Below, in pieces: positions 10,183-21,064 of a stretch of DNA of 64,000 nucleotides. The notes under the pieces were generated by a model. It was not told the DNA's origin. It saw only the letters and a program-made list of their open reading frames with translations, and did no database searches. The stretch covers positions 49,259 through 113,258 of the forward strand of contig JACPCR010000071.1 in the NCBI GenBank assembly GCA_016179685.1, in the 5' to 3' direction. Position numbers and translations under genes: made by a program. Numbering within the stretch: the stretch's first letter is position 1; each line of letters starts with the position of its first letter. The DNA comes from Planctomycetota bacterium (lineage in GTDB: Bacteria > Planctomycetota > PUPC01 > JACPCR01).

Positions 10183-11805
10183 TCATGGGGAAAGTTTGAC
10201 GTCCTTGGCGCTGATCCATCCAAGAATTTTCTTTCCACCGGCAGTCACTTCAATCCGATACCATCCTCTTCGCTCCTCGAGCACGGGATAGGTCTCGCCC
10301 TGCTTGACCTGGGCGACCTCGGCTGAGCCGCTGAAGACCTTGGCCTTGTCCGTGACGACGGTCACCGTGCCCTTGCCTGCCGGCACGGGCTCTGGCGTCT
10401 TCACCTCGATGGGCTCGGCCGTTCCACCTCCGGCCTCTCCGGGCTCTCCGGCCTGGCGAATCTGGCCGAGGCTCTTCTTGATCCAGCCGGACTTCCCATC
10501 GGCGAGGGTGATCTGGACCCACTCGCCCCGGTCGTCGGAGATGACGTAGGTCTCCCCCTTCTTGGCGTTCCCGACCACCTTTTCGCCCAAGTGAACCGTC
10601 GTATCGGCGCTGAGAACGATCTGGGGCCGGCCTGAGGAAGCCGCTCCGGCCGATCCGCCCCCATTCCCCTCTCCCGCGCCTCCGCCTTGGACGATTTCGA
10701 CTTTGGGCTCGCTTCCGGAGTCGGGGTAATTCTGTTTGTAGAGATTCACGTATTCCGCGGCCCGCTTCTTGTCTCCGGCCTGATTGAAACACTCGACGCA
10801 GCGTTTCAGGGCGTATTGATGCTGGCCTGATTCATGGAAGTAGACCGTAGCGACTCTCAGGTAGTCCCACAGGGCTCTCTGGTGCTCTTTAGCGGCGAAG
10901 AAGCAATCGGCCCGGCCGTTATAGGCTTCTGCGAGGCCTTTCCGAGCTTCCCGGGCGCCCTGGATGAGCTGGGAGAACCACTGGACGGCCTCGTCACGGC
11001 GGCCCTGGGTGCTCAGGACCTTGCCTTTTCGCGTCTTGGCCCGGAAGAGAATTTCCTTGTAATTTTCATCCTTAAAGTCCGCCGATTTTTCCATGGTGTC
11101 CATGATGCCTTCATAAATCTTGAGTGCTTCTTCGAGGCGGCTTTCGTGCAGGGCCTGATTGCCGGAGGCGAGAAAGCTCAGGGCCTCCGACTCCCGCGCC
11201 AGACCTTTTCCCAGGCTTCCGAGGAGTTTCCAGCGCGGCCCGTATTCACCGGACTCCAGCTTCTCATAGGCCTCGAGGGCCTTGGCGAACTGATCGCCGC
11301 CCATGGCCAGGTAGGTCAGCGCCATGCCCTCGAGCGTCGAGGGCACGAGCCTCGACTTGGGGGCAGTATCGAGGACCTTCTGGTAGTCCCGGAGCGCCTC
11401 GGGGTACTTCCCGAGGTTGCGCTCGCATTCGGCCATGCCGAAGGGGACGTAGACTTGCAGCCAGGGACGCGCCTTTTCGCCCGAGGACTCGGCAAACTTT
11501 TCGAGCGCCTTCTGATGCTTCCCGCGCTCCAGGAACGTCCGGGCGCTATTGAAAGAGAGCGGCTCATCACCATAAATCACGGCCACCACGTGATCGGCCG
11601 GAAAGTTGGAGACCATCTGCCCGCCATCCGGTCCGCCGGGAATGGAGAAGACGACCTTGGTGTATTCATCGGCGGTGATGATGACCTGCTCCGTTCGAAG
11701 GCCGTTGCGCCGGACCAGCGTATCAGAGGCCGTTTCGGCCTGGAGCGTGGTGGGCCGGGCGGGAAGGAGCGCCAGGCATACAAGGATCAGTCGAGTACGG
11801 CTCAT
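10183..11805 (-). CDS. TPR protein with two C-terminal SH3b-like domains, secreted/periplasmic
   Basis: Signal peptide MSRTRLILVCLALLPARPTTLQA; TPR helices; two repeats containing KKGETYVISDDRGEWVQITLADGKSGWI and KQGETYPVLEERRGWYRIEVTAGGKKILGWI. Confidence 0.75.
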   Translation of the reverse strand: MSRTRLILVCLALLPARPTTLQAETASDTLVRRNGLRTEQVIITADEYTKVVFSIPGGPDGGQMVSNFPADHVVAVIYGDEPLSFNSARTFLERGKHQKALEKFAESSGEKARPWLQVYVPFGMAECERNLGKYPEALRDYQKVLDTAPKSRLVPSTLEGMALTYLAMGGDQFAKALEAYEKLESGEYGPRWKLLGSLGKGLARESEALSFLASGNQALHESRLEEALKIYEGIMDTMEKSADFKDENYKEILFRAKTRKGKVLSTQGRRDEAVQWFSQLIQGAREARKGLAEAYNGRADCFFAAKEHQRALWDYLRVATVYFHESGQHQYALKRCVECFNQAGDKKRAAEYVNLYKQNYPDSGSEPKVEIVQGGGAGEGNGGGSAGAASSGRPQIVLSADTTVHLGEKVVGNAKKGETYVISDDRGEWVQITLADGKSGWIKKSLGQIRQAGEPGEAGGGTAEPIEVKTPEPVPAGKGTVTVVTDKAKVFSGSAEVAQVKQGETYPVLEERRGWYRIEVTAGGKKILGWISAKDVKLSP

Positions 11806-11866
11806 GGTGTGCCGAAAGTCCTGGAAGGGAACAAGAAGAACAAAACGAACCTGACGGGCGCGGCAT

Positions 11867-14800
11867 TCAGGCTGCAAGCTTCTTCAACAGCTCGCCGATC
11901 TTCTGGGTGTTCTCGGCATCGTTCTTGAACACCTCTTTGAGGCGGTTGAGCAGGTCAACGAATCTCGGCTTCCAGTCGGGGCCTCCCATGCTCGGATACA
12001 TGAGGCCGGTGGAGAGGAGGTGTTTCAGGCTTCCGGCGTAGTCCTTCTTGGCGTAAAGGACATCCCCGATTTCATAGACTGCTTCCCACCAGTCCTTGGT
12101 TTCCTGCTGGATGCTGTTGCGGTAGCTTGCCCAGTTCGTGATGGCCTTATCGAACTCGCCCATGGCCTTGAAGCAGGCCCCGAGCTTGGGTTTCATCAGG
12201 AAGCGCTTATCGTCGTCTTTCTCGGCGTATGCCGCCTCGATGAGCTGGAGATAAGTGAGGGCATCCTTGTAGGCCTTGCAATTGAAGAGGGCCAGGCCCA
12301 AACGGTACTTGACGTCGAACACACGCTCCGCCTCCTTGGGGTCGTTGCCATAATTCTTAAGAAAAAACTGGTAGTAACGGACGGCCTTGTCAAAAACATT
12401 GTTGAAGTAGTAGGTATCCCCGGTAAAGAGGTAGATGCTCGGGTCCTGCTGGGGCACTTTTTCCACGAGCTGCCCATACAGCTCCGCGGCCTTGATTCTC
12501 AGCTCATTGGCCTGCTTATCGAGCGCATCCGACTCAGCGGCCTTTCCTTCCTCTTTGAGGGTCTTGGCCTGCTGGGCGAGCGCCTCGGCGGCCTTGGTCT
12601 TGTCCTGGGCTACATACTTGAACGCGTTGGCCAGATCCTTGAAATCCGGATAGGACAGGAGCTTGCCCAGCATTTCCTCAGCTCCGGCCAGGTCCTTCAT
12701 CTCGCTGAAGGCCTTGAGCCTGAGGTTGAACACCTGCGGGAACAACTCCGCCTGGTCCTTCCGAGTCAGGTACGCCGTGAACTCTTCAGCGTAGCGGTCG
12801 GTGGCCTCGATCACCTTCTTAGCGTCCTCGACCCTCTTCTCGGGCGCATCGGCAATCGTCAGGGCACGGATCAGGTAGAGATTTGCGAGCCGGAAGACGG
12901 ACTTGGCCTGCGATTCCTTGCGGCGCTTCCGGGTCTGGTCGTCGGGCGGCTCCTGCGTCTCGACCCACCCGATGTATCCAGTAATCTTGTCGAGGCTGTC
13001 CGTCAGGACCTGCCGGGCCTCATCCGTTGTTCCTTTTTTCTCGTTGTAGAGCTGGTAGAAGTGATTGGAATGGCAGACGCTTTCGAGGTAAATCGCCTGT
13101 TCGTAAAAGCGGGAGACCTGGGGCACCTTGGCGAATTCGACCGCGGCCTGGGCGAAATCCCCGCGAGCGTAGAGAAGCTGAGCGATGAAATACTGGCAAT
13201 CCGCCGCCTTCTCATGTTCCGGGAACAGGGTGATGAAGTCCCGAAGGGTCTCCTCGTAGAAGTAGCCCTCGACCTGGTTTTCCGGCGGCTTCTTGGTCTT
13301 GTAGATTTGCCCGTGGACGATGGTGCTCAGGTAACCGGCTTTCTGGCCCTTCGGGTCCTTGGGAAAGTATCGGGCGCAGGCGTTCCAGGCCAAGGCGGCC
13401 TCGTGAAGCCGGTTGGTCGCATGATAGGCCACACCCATTTTGTACCAGGAGTCCACCAGCTTGTCGTCGTCCATTTCCTCCTTCCCGCGGTTCTCGTCCA
13501 TTTCGCCGAGGGCAGTGAATTTCTGGAAGGCCCGGACAGCCTGATCGTAGAGGGTGACCTGCTCGGTTGAATTCTTGACGGCCTGGTATCCCTCGATGAA
13601 GGAGTAGATGCCTTCCGCGTAGAACAGGATGGGGGTATCTTCGCCGATGAATTCCTTCCAATCCTTGGCCCACTGGGCGAGAAGCTGGGTGGCCTTGTAC
13701 GCCCAGGCGTCGTCCCCCTCTGCGACGGTGACGGCGTGGCTCAGGCCCCGGCTGAACTTAGGCATCCATTCCTTCCGTTTTTCCTGCTTGTCTCGGAGTT
13801 CTTTGGCCCAGCCGACGAGGCCTTCCGAGACCAGGAGCTTGGCCGCCTTGCCCAGCTCATCGTTGTCCACGCCCTTGAATCGGGTGAACATGCCCAGAAA
13901 TATCTTCATGGGCCGCTTCTCCCAGTCGGCCTTCTTGACGATGTTGGTGGTCACCCCGTTCATCTCACGCACCACCGCCGCCGTGGTCCCGTACTTCTTG
14001 GCGATCCCTTCTATGCCGTCCTTCTCGTCCTCCTTGGTCACGGTATGATTGAGCCCTTCGAGGGTATAGACGACCATGGGATAATTCTTGGCGTCCATGG
14101 CGCACATGGCCTTGCGGAAGTAGGTCTTTTGGATAACGTCATTGATGGCCTCGTGGTCCTTCTGGGCGAGGTTTTCGTCGAACTTCTTGAAGGCGTCATC
14201 GTATTTCTTAAGGAGGTGGTAGCAGTAGCCCTCGAGCATCACGGCATACTTGCCGATCACCCAGCTTCCATACATGGGATGCCCGCCCATGCTCTTGAAA
14301 TTCTTTGCGGCCTCCTCGAGGGCCTTCGTCCCGTCCGGCGTGCCGGGGCCGTGTATCTCGCCCAGGACCTGTTGTGCGAGATACCACTCGAACTGAGCCC
14401 GGACCATTTCCTCTTCCACTTCCGTCTTCTGCTTGTCCAACTTCTCCCGTTTTTCCTGCTCGTTGGCCTTCTGGAGGTCTTCGATCAGTTTCATCTTGAG
14501 GGCCTCGTTGGCCTTGGCCATCTTTGAGAAGTATTCGATAGCTTCCTGGAGAAGCTTGACCGCATCCTTCTTGTCCTTGTCGATCTCCAGCCTGAATTCC
14601 TTCCGCTTCTTCTCGTTCTGGGCCTCCGTCGCCTTCTCCTCGGCCGTCAACTGCTTCTGAGGGTCCGGAGGGGGACCGATCTTGTTGAGGTCCTCCTCCA
14701 CCTTTTCCCAATGCTTCTTGAGCGTCATCGCCCGTTCCTTGAGGATCGTTCCGATCTTGAACTGGCTCTTGGAGGCCCGTTCATCCTGAGGAGCCGAGGC

Positions 14801-15145
14801 CAGGCCATCCTTGTGGCATTGGAGCGCCTTGCCCAGAAGCTCCTCGCTCCGGTCGGTCTTTGACACGGCGGGCACATTGGGGTCCTTCATCACGTCCCGC
14901 GCCCACTCCTCGTAGAGATCGGCCCGGCCGAACTGAAGGACGCCCCTTTCCTCCTTGCTGAGGCCGGGCCACCCGAGGACGGAATCGAAATGTTTTTCTG
15001 CAAGGTCGAAGTATCTGCGCTTCCTCAAGCCCTCAGCGAACTGGATTTCCGGCGACAAATCCGCCGCCAGGACGAGGGGGAGGGCGGCGGGGCAGAGCCA
15101 CGACACGAGCAGCAGTAGGATGCGGGAGATGGGCACGGCTCTCAT
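11867..15145 (-). CDS. Large tetratricopeptide-repeat protein (1092 aa), exported
   Basis: Signal peptide plus multiple TPR-like A/B helices across the length. Confidence 0.75.
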   Translation of the reverse strand: MRAVPISRILLLLVSWLCPAALPLVLAADLSPEIQFAEGLRKRRYFDLAEKHFDSVLGWPGLSKEERGVLQFGRADLYEEWARDVMKDPNVPAVSKTDRSEELLGKALQCHKDGLASAPQDERASKSQFKIGTILKERAMTLKKHWEKVEEDLNKIGPPPDPQKQLTAEEKATEAQNEKKRKEFRLEIDKDKKDAVKLLQEAIEYFSKMAKANEALKMKLIEDLQKANEQEKREKLDKQKTEVEEEMVRAQFEWYLAQQVLGEIHGPGTPDGTKALEEAAKNFKSMGGHPMYGSWVIGKYAVMLEGYCYHLLKKYDDAFKKFDENLAQKDHEAINDVIQKTYFRKAMCAMDAKNYPMVVYTLEGLNHTVTKEDEKDGIEGIAKKYGTTAAVVREMNGVTTNIVKKADWEKRPMKIFLGMFTRFKGVDNDELGKAAKLLVSEGLVGWAKELRDKQEKRKEWMPKFSRGLSHAVTVAEGDDAWAYKATQLLAQWAKDWKEFIGEDTPILFYAEGIYSFIEGYQAVKNSTEQVTLYDQAVRAFQKFTALGEMDENRGKEEMDDDKLVDSWYKMGVAYHATNRLHEAALAWNACARYFPKDPKGQKAGYLSTIVHGQIYKTKKPPENQVEGYFYEETLRDFITLFPEHEKAADCQYFIAQLLYARGDFAQAAVEFAKVPQVSRFYEQAIYLESVCHSNHFYQLYNEKKGTTDEARQVLTDSLDKITGYIGWVETQEPPDDQTRKRRKESQAKSVFRLANLYLIRALTIADAPEKRVEDAKKVIEATDRYAEEFTAYLTRKDQAELFPQVFNLRLKAFSEMKDLAGAEEMLGKLLSYPDFKDLANAFKYVAQDKTKAAEALAQQAKTLKEEGKAAESDALDKQANELRIKAAELYGQLVEKVPQQDPSIYLFTGDTYYFNNVFDKAVRYYQFFLKNYGNDPKEAERVFDVKYRLGLALFNCKAYKDALTYLQLIEAAYAEKDDDKRFLMKPKLGACFKAMGEFDKAITNWASYRNSIQQETKDWWEAVYEIGDVLYAKKDYAGSLKHLLSTGLMYPSMGGPDWKPRFVDLLNRLKEVFKNDAENTQKIGELLKKLAA

Positions 15146-15616
15146 GGTGGGCAGAACGGCGAATAGGGGAAAGGAGACGGAAGGCGGTGCGACCCTGTAG
15201 CTGGGGACCGCAACGTATTACTTACTTAGCAGAAAGTGATTGAAGATGCCAGTCTATTATGTGTTTACCGACCGGAAAGGCAAGCATGTCCTTGGGAGTG
15301 CAAGCGCATTGGGGGCGAGTGATACGCAGCCCGACAAACTTAGGAAAGGTGTCAGGTTTCAGGTTTCAGGAAGCCCCCGACACACCATGAGCTCCGAGGA
15401 CTCATCCGGCATCAAGGCGGTGTCGGGTGTCGGGTTTCAGGAAGCCTTCGGCACTCGATGCCCATGCAACCATCAGAAACTGTCCGGCAGGGACGAAGAG
15501 GTGTCGCTCCAAAAAGAAATCCTTGCCTCACGAGGCAAGGATTTCCTGAATTTCGACCTCTCCATTTCCGTATCGATTCTGAAATCCGCGAAGCCAGAAG
15601 GGCGCAGCGGATTTCA

Positions 15617-18600
15617 CTAACCTGCTTCGGGTTCCATCTCCTCACGGATCAGGATGTTGGCGCGGATCATGATGAGCAGGTAGCGCTTGAGCCGGCGCTT
15701 GTTCTTCTGGCCGACGAAGAGGCTGAGCACGGGGATGCGGTCGATGAAGGGGACGGAGGACTTCTGCATTTCGTCGTTGGAATCGATGAGTCCGCCGATG
15801 ACGAGCGTGCCACCGTCCGGCACCGAGACGGAGGTCTGGATGATCTTGATGCTCTGCTCAGGGAGCTGGATAGGCGCTATCAAGGGGTTGCCTGCCGCGT
15901 CGAGCCCGAGGGTCAGGTCCAGCCGGCCGATATCGATGATGTCCTCGACCTGGGGCTGGAGGTCGAGGGTGACGTAGCGTTTATCGGAACTGACGGTGGG
16001 CCGGACGAGGAGGTTGACGCCTTCCTCGATGGTACCGATGGTGAAGTCAAGGGCGGTGCTGGTGGTCTGACCACCGCTGGTGGTCGTGGCCTCGACGTCC
16101 TCGATAAACCGCACCTGGGTGACCACGGCGATACGGGCCTGTTGGCCGTTGAAGCAGGTCAGCTCGGGCGCCAGGAGGGTATTGATTTCCTGGTTTTCCG
16201 TAGCGGCCTGGATGACCATCTGGGCCTGGAAATCGGTGAAGTAGCCGATCGACCCGGCGAAGCCGGTGACGCTGGTGTTGTCGAAGAGGCTCGGGGCGGG
16301 GTCGACCGTACTCTGGATGCTTCCCTGGAGGTCGGTTAAGCGGTTACCCATGTCGGTCTGGTCCAACTGTGGCCAGGAGACGCCGACGGAGCGCAGGAAA
16401 TTCTCGGTGACCTCGATGAAGCGAGCGGTGATATGGACCTGGATGGCGGCGGACTCGCGGAATCGGGAGAGGAGGTCCTCGATCTGGCGGTGGATATCCG
16501 GCGTCTGCACGATGACGAGCTTGCCGCGGGTATAGCTGATGGTCCCGCCGGCGGCGCCCTCCTCCTCACCGCCGCCTTCGCTCCAGCTCGATGGAGCGAC
16601 GGTGGTCTTGATGAACTCCACGAGATCGTCTCCCGTGAAGGATTCTGCGCCTTCACCGTCACCGCCGCCGAAGAGGTCGTCGCCGCCGCCGCCACCACCA
16701 CCACCACCTTCCGAAATGGTGGGCAATCCGGTCCCCGTGAAATCGGGGATCGTGGCCAGGAGGTCGCGGACGTCATAGAGCCTCATGACGACCTTGTCCG
16801 TGATCCCTTCCTTGGTCGAGATGAAGATGGCCTCATCCTTGAGGGTGTAACTGAGATTCACGAGGCGGAGAATCCATTCGATGGCCGCTCCCAGGCGCAT
16901 GTCGTTCACCTTCAACGTCACCGGCGTGTCCTGTCCGGCCACCGCCTTCGGATCGAGGACGAAGTTGGCCCCCGTGAGGTTATTGAGGAATTGGACGACA
17001 TCGACCAGCGGCGTATCCACGAAATCGAAGGAGATTCTTTTTTCCATCTGGGACTTGATATTTCTTTTCCATTCCGGCTCCTCTTCCTCGGTAATGACGG
17101 AAGTGGGCCGCTTGGCGATGATGTCTTTCCAGTCCGCCGGATACTCCATGAGGGGCCCCTGCGGCGTGCTTTCATCGGTGACACGCGTCATCAGCTCATC
17201 CCCGCCGAGGCGAGCCTTGACGACCGACTCGGCATAGCGGTTATCTCGGATGGCCCGGTCGAGCTGGGCGAGAAGCCCGCGGGCCGTCGCGTTCATGGGG
17301 TCCCGGGCCAGCAGCTCCTTCAGATGTTCCTCGGCCAGGCCGTAGTTCTCCTGTTCCATCTGTATCCGGGCGCGGGCGAGGAGCTGATCGATCTCCCTTT
17401 CCTTCCGCTTTCCGGCCTCTTCCCTCTGCTGCTCGGCGACCTTCCGGGCCTGGTCATCGCGGATACTCGCCTGTTTCGCGTCTTCCCGGGCCTTCAGCTC
17501 GCGGACCTCCGAGTACTTGAGATTCACGTCCTCTCTAAAGAACTTTAACTCCTCGTTCTCTGGCAGGGTCCGGAGGATTTCCTTGACCTTATCCAAGCGG
17601 TCGATGGCTTCATCGTACTTCTCGTTCTGGACGAGGTCGCTGGCCTCGCGGAACAGCTTCTGCATCTCCGTCGTGTTCATTTCGATGACGACCCTCCGCT
17701 CCTCGCCTTCCCGGATGAGGACTTCCTCGGGGGTGACCTCCTCGATCCCCTTACTCTTTCTGAGCTTGGCCTTGAGCATGAGGACTTTTTCGCTCTTCGG
17801 ATCGATTTTTTCCGCCTGCAGGAGCAGCTCGCCGGCCTTGGCCCAATCGCTGACGGACAGGCGCTGCTCGGCCTGGTCGCACAGCGTATTGATCTGGAAC
17901 TGCTGCTCCTGCCGCCGGATATTGATGGTCGTGGCGAGCTTACTGAGGAGTTCCATGGCTTCCATGTATTCGGCGGGGTCCACGCCTTCGGGCGGCGGCC
18001 CCATCTCGATCACCTCGGTGCCCATCTCCTGCTGGCGGCGGCTCAGACGGATATCGGCCAAAAGCTGGGTCGCCTCGGGCGTTCGGGCTTCCAGAGCGAT
18101 CACCTGGTTCACGAGGCGTTCCGCCTCGTCGAACCGGCCGGCCTTCTTGAGGCTATCGGCCTCCTTGAACCACTGGGCGACCATTTCGAGGCGCTGCTGT
18201 TTCTGAGCTTCCGTTGCCTGGATGAGGGCCTGGCGGGGTCCTTCGGTCTGCCCGAGCAGCCGTTTCTGCATGGCGAGGGCGCGCCGGTGCTCCGGGTCCG
18301 CCTTCAGGGCTTCATCGACCTTGGCGAGGGCTTCATCGAACTTATTCAGGGCTTCGAGGTCTGCGGCTTCCGTGAGCAGGACCTGAATCTGCTGTTCCTT
18401 TTCCCGTACTTGCAGGTTACGGGCGTCGCGCTGTCTCCAGACCTCCTCGTTGGCCCGGACTTCTTCGAGGAGCTTCTTGGCCTTCTTGTTTTCGGGGTCC
18501 CAGACCAGGATGGCCTCGTAGGCCGCCTGCTCGGCCTTGTAATCGCCGTCGAGGTGAGCCACCTGCGCCGCGGCGAACAATTCATCTACCTTGCTCGCAT

Positions 18601-21064
18601 ACGCGGGTATGGTCCCCTCCTCCCTCAACTTCTTCGCCTTGGCGATCCGGGCGTCGATGATGTCCGCAGGGTAGCCTTCCCCCTTCAATTTCTCGTACAT
18701 CTGGACGGCGTTATCCCACTGGCCCTTTTCCATGGCGCGGTCCGCCGCCGCCAGCTCGTCGGCCTTGGCCGTCTCGAAGTGCGCCCGTTCCTCCTTGTCG
18801 ACGCGGGCGAGAAGCTTCTGGGCGTCACGGACCAGAGTCGGGTGCATCGCCGCCGCCGCCTGCGCCGAGGCCCGAGCGGCCGCAAAGTCCTTGCGGTTCA
18901 ACTGCGCCTCCGCCTCGGCCAGCTTCTCGCGACCGGCCTGGCTTTCCACCCATTCCTTCTTCCGAGCCGGAATCTGTTCCTGCAGGACGGCATCCACCTT
19001 GCGGCCAATATCCTTGGACACGGTGCGGTCCACTTTAAGCAAGATACGTTCCGCCTCATCGATCTTCCCCTGCTCAGCGAGCACCAAGGCGTCGGCAATC
19101 TGCTTCTCGGCCTTCCTCACATTCAGGTCCGATAGAACCTTCTGGATGGCCTTGTTCCCGGCCAGCTCCGGCCTCTGCAGGAACTCCTGGGCCATGGCCG
19201 CGGCCTCTTCGAAAGCGCCGGCATCGATCTGCTGCTGGATGGCCGCCATACCCTCTCGCTCCAGCGTGGAGACATTCTCATAGAGCCTGGCTTCGGCCTT
19301 TCCCCTGAGGGCTTTGGCCTCGCTGGCCAGCTCCGGGCAGCGGTTGAGGACCCCCTCTGCGCCGTCTCTCGCCTCCGCCCATTGGCCCTCCTCGAAGGCC
19401 TTCTGGGCCTTGGCCAGGTCATCCTTGCCCTCGGCCACTCTTTTTCGCCGCGCCCGTTCGTCGGGGATATCCTTAGTCAGGGCCTTCTGCGCGTCAGCTC
19501 GGAGGGGCTCCGGCAACTCGGCGAGGAGACCCTTGATTTTCTCCTCGGCCTCGTCCAGCCGGCCGGAGTCGAGCATCGACTTCCCCGCCGCCAGTTGTTT
19601 TTCCAGCTCCTGGAACTTTGCCTTCCTCTGGGCCTCGGCTTTCTCCCTCTCGGCCTCGGCTGCCACCCTCTCGGCCTCGGCCTCCATCTCGGAAATCTTG
19701 GACGCCAGGGCTTTCACCGACGAGGCCTCCTCCGGCGAGGTTTCCTGCAAGTATTCCTTCAGGAAGGCTCTAGCCGCCTGGAACTGATTCTTGGCCAGCT
19801 TCTTCCGAGCCTCGTCCTGGACGGTCTTTTCGATCTTGCTGAGGAGGGCATCCGCTCCCTGGCCCACTTCGGGGGGGAAGGTCGCCTTGACGCCGACGGC
19901 GATGGCCCGTGCCGCCGCGAATTTCTGGATGGCCTCCGCGGCGGCCTTGGCGGCATCCTCCACTTTGGCCTCGGGCGATGCGGCCTTCGCCGCAGCGTAT
20001 CCAGCCTGGCGCAAAAGCGTTTCGCCCCGGGCCAACTGGGCCATGCCCTCGGCCGTCCGAAGGGCATCCTGCTTGGCCGGGATGTCTCGAGTCCGCATTT
20101 TCTGGACCGCATCAGCCAGGTGTTTGGAGAGATCGACGGGGATGGCCTCGAGAGCCTTCTCGGCCTCGGCGATCTTCCCAGCGTCCACGAGGGCCTGAGC
20201 CGCGGCCAGGCCCTCCTCCGCCTCCCTCAATCGGGCCGCCCGGACAGCCTCATCCTTGGCATTCCCGACCTCTGCAAGCGTCTGCTGGAGGTCTGCGCTG
20301 CCTTTGAAGGCCTCCTGGGCCAGAAGGCCTTTCAAGAAATCTTCGGCCTCATCGAGGCGACCACCCTTGATCAGGCCGCGGGCCTGTACCAGAGCCTCCC
20401 GTTCCCGGGCCTCCTGCTCCTTCTGCCGTGTCCGCGCCTCCTCTTCCCGACGCGCTTGAACCTTGGCCATCACCCGGTCGACTTCCCCAGCCAGCGCGGG
20501 CAACCGGACCTTGACCTCCTGCCCGAGCTTTTCGGCCTCGGAAAGCTGGCCTTCCTGGACCAGCTTTTCGGCCTGAGCCAGGTCGAGACGGCCCCGGGCA
20601 AGCTGCTGGGCCGCCCGGGCATCCGGAATCTCCTTCTGCAACGCGGCCGCTGTCTTCTCCGCCAGCTCCCTGGACATGCTCGTGTCCACCTTGCGGAAAG
20701 CCGCCTCCGCTTCGTCCACCCGGCCTTCCCGGAGCAGGTCGCGCCCAATCCGGTAAGTCTCCTCCGCCTGCTGAAGCCGGGCCATCACCGCTGCCTTCTC
20801 TTTAGCCGCACCCACTTCAGCCAGAAGGCCCCGGAAGGCCTCATTCCCCTTCCAAGCTTCCTGGGACAGGAGACCATTCAAAAGGTTTTCAGCATCCTGA
20901 AACCGTTCCTCCGCCAGGAGCTTCCGGGCCACCGCCGCCGTCTCCTTCTCCTGGGCCTTGACCCGCGCCTTGCGCTCGCCTTCGATCTTGCCCGCGGGCC
21001 ACCTCGGGATAGGACCGCGCCGCGGCCTCGACGAGCTTCTGAGCCTCCTCGAGTTGGCCTTCAC
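15617..21064 (-). CDS. TPR/coiled-coil protein with C-terminal secretin domain (GspD/PilQ superfamily), C-terminal part of a giant ORF
   Basis: SFDFVDTPLVDVVQFLNNLTGANFVLDPKA (secretin N domain), ARFIEVTENFLRSVGVSW, PDGGTLVIGGLIDSNDEMQKSSVPFIDRIPVLSLFVGQKNKRRLKRYLLIMIRANIL (secretin); homologous coding starts near 20995. Confidence 0.85.
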   Translation of the reverse strand: MKANSRRLRSSSRPRRGPIPRWPAGKIEGERKARVKAQEKETAAVARKLLAEERFQDAENLLNGLLSQEAWKGNEAFRGLLAEVGAAKEKAAVMARLQQAEETYRIGRDLLREGRVDEAEAAFRKVDTSMSRELAEKTAAALQKEIPDARAAQQLARGRLDLAQAEKLVQEGQLSEAEKLGQEVKVRLPALAGEVDRVMAKVQARREEEARTRQKEQEAREREALVQARGLIKGGRLDEAEDFLKGLLAQEAFKGSADLQQTLAEVGNAKDEAVRAARLREAEEGLAAAQALVDAGKIAEAEKALEAIPVDLSKHLADAVQKMRTRDIPAKQDALRTAEGMAQLARGETLLRQAGYAAAKAASPEAKVEDAAKAAAEAIQKFAAARAIAVGVKATFPPEVGQGADALLSKIEKTVQDEARKKLAKNQFQAARAFLKEYLQETSPEEASSVKALASKISEMEAEAERVAAEAEREKAEAQRKAKFQELEKQLAAGKSMLDSGRLDEAEEKIKGLLAELPEPLRADAQKALTKDIPDERARRKRVAEGKDDLAKAQKAFEEGQWAEARDGAEGVLNRCPELASEAKALRGKAEARLYENVSTLEREGMAAIQQQIDAGAFEEAAAMAQEFLQRPELAGNKAIQKVLSDLNVRKAEKQIADALVLAEQGKIDEAERILLKVDRTVSKDIGRKVDAVLQEQIPARKKEWVESQAGREKLAEAEAQLNRKDFAAARASAQAAAAMHPTLVRDAQKLLARVDKEERAHFETAKADELAAADRAMEKGQWDNAVQMYEKLKGEGYPADIIDARIAKAKKLREEGTIPAYASKVDELFAAAQVAHLDGDYKAEQAAYEAILVWDPENKKAKKLLEEVRANEEVWRQRDARNLQVREKEQQIQVLLTEAADLEALNKFDEALAKVDEALKADPEHRRALAMQKRLLGQTEGPRQALIQATEAQKQQRLEMVAQWFKEADSLKKAGRFDEAERLVNQVIALEARTPEATQLLADIRLSRRQQEMGTEVIEMGPPPEGVDPAEYMEAMELLSKLATTINIRRQEQQFQINTLCDQAEQRLSVSDWAKAGELLLQAEKIDPKSEKVLMLKAKLRKSKGIEEVTPEEVLIREGEERRVVIEMNTTEMQKLFREASDLVQNEKYDEAIDRLDKVKEILRTLPENEELKFFREDVNLKYSEVRELKAREDAKQASIRDDQARKVAEQQREEAGKRKEREIDQLLARARIQMEQENYGLAEEHLKELLARDPMNATARGLLAQLDRAIRDNRYAESVVKARLGGDELMTRVTDESTPQGPLMEYPADWKDIIAKRPTSVITEEEEPEWKRNIKSQMEKRISFDFVDTPLVDVVQFLNNLTGANFVLDPKAVAGQDTPVTLKVNDMRLGAAIEWILRLVNLSYTLKDEAIFISTKEGITDKVVMRLYDVRDLLATIPDFTGTGLPTISEGGGGGGGGGDDLFGGGDGEGAESFTGDDLVEFIKTTVAPSSWSEGGGEEEGAAGGTISYTRGKLVIVQTPDIHRQIEDLLSRFRESAAIQVHITARFIEVTENFLRSVGVSWPQLDQTDMGNRLTDLQGSIQSTVDPAPSLFDNTSVTGFAGSIGYFTDFQAQMVIQAATENQEINTLLAPELTCFNGQQARIAVVTQVRFIEDVEATTTSGGQTTSTALDFTIGTIEEGVNLLVRPTVSSDKRYVTLDLQPQVEDIIDIGRLDLTLGLDAAGNPLIAPIQLPEQSIKIIQTSVSVPDGGTLVIGGLIDSNDEMQKSSVPFIDRIPVLSLFVGQKNKRRLKRYLLIMIRANILIREEMEPEAG

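Noticed and set aside
10834-13570. Long plus-strand ORFs 10834..11928 and 12020..13570
   Set aside because: Antisense to the TPR genes; no recognisable domain.
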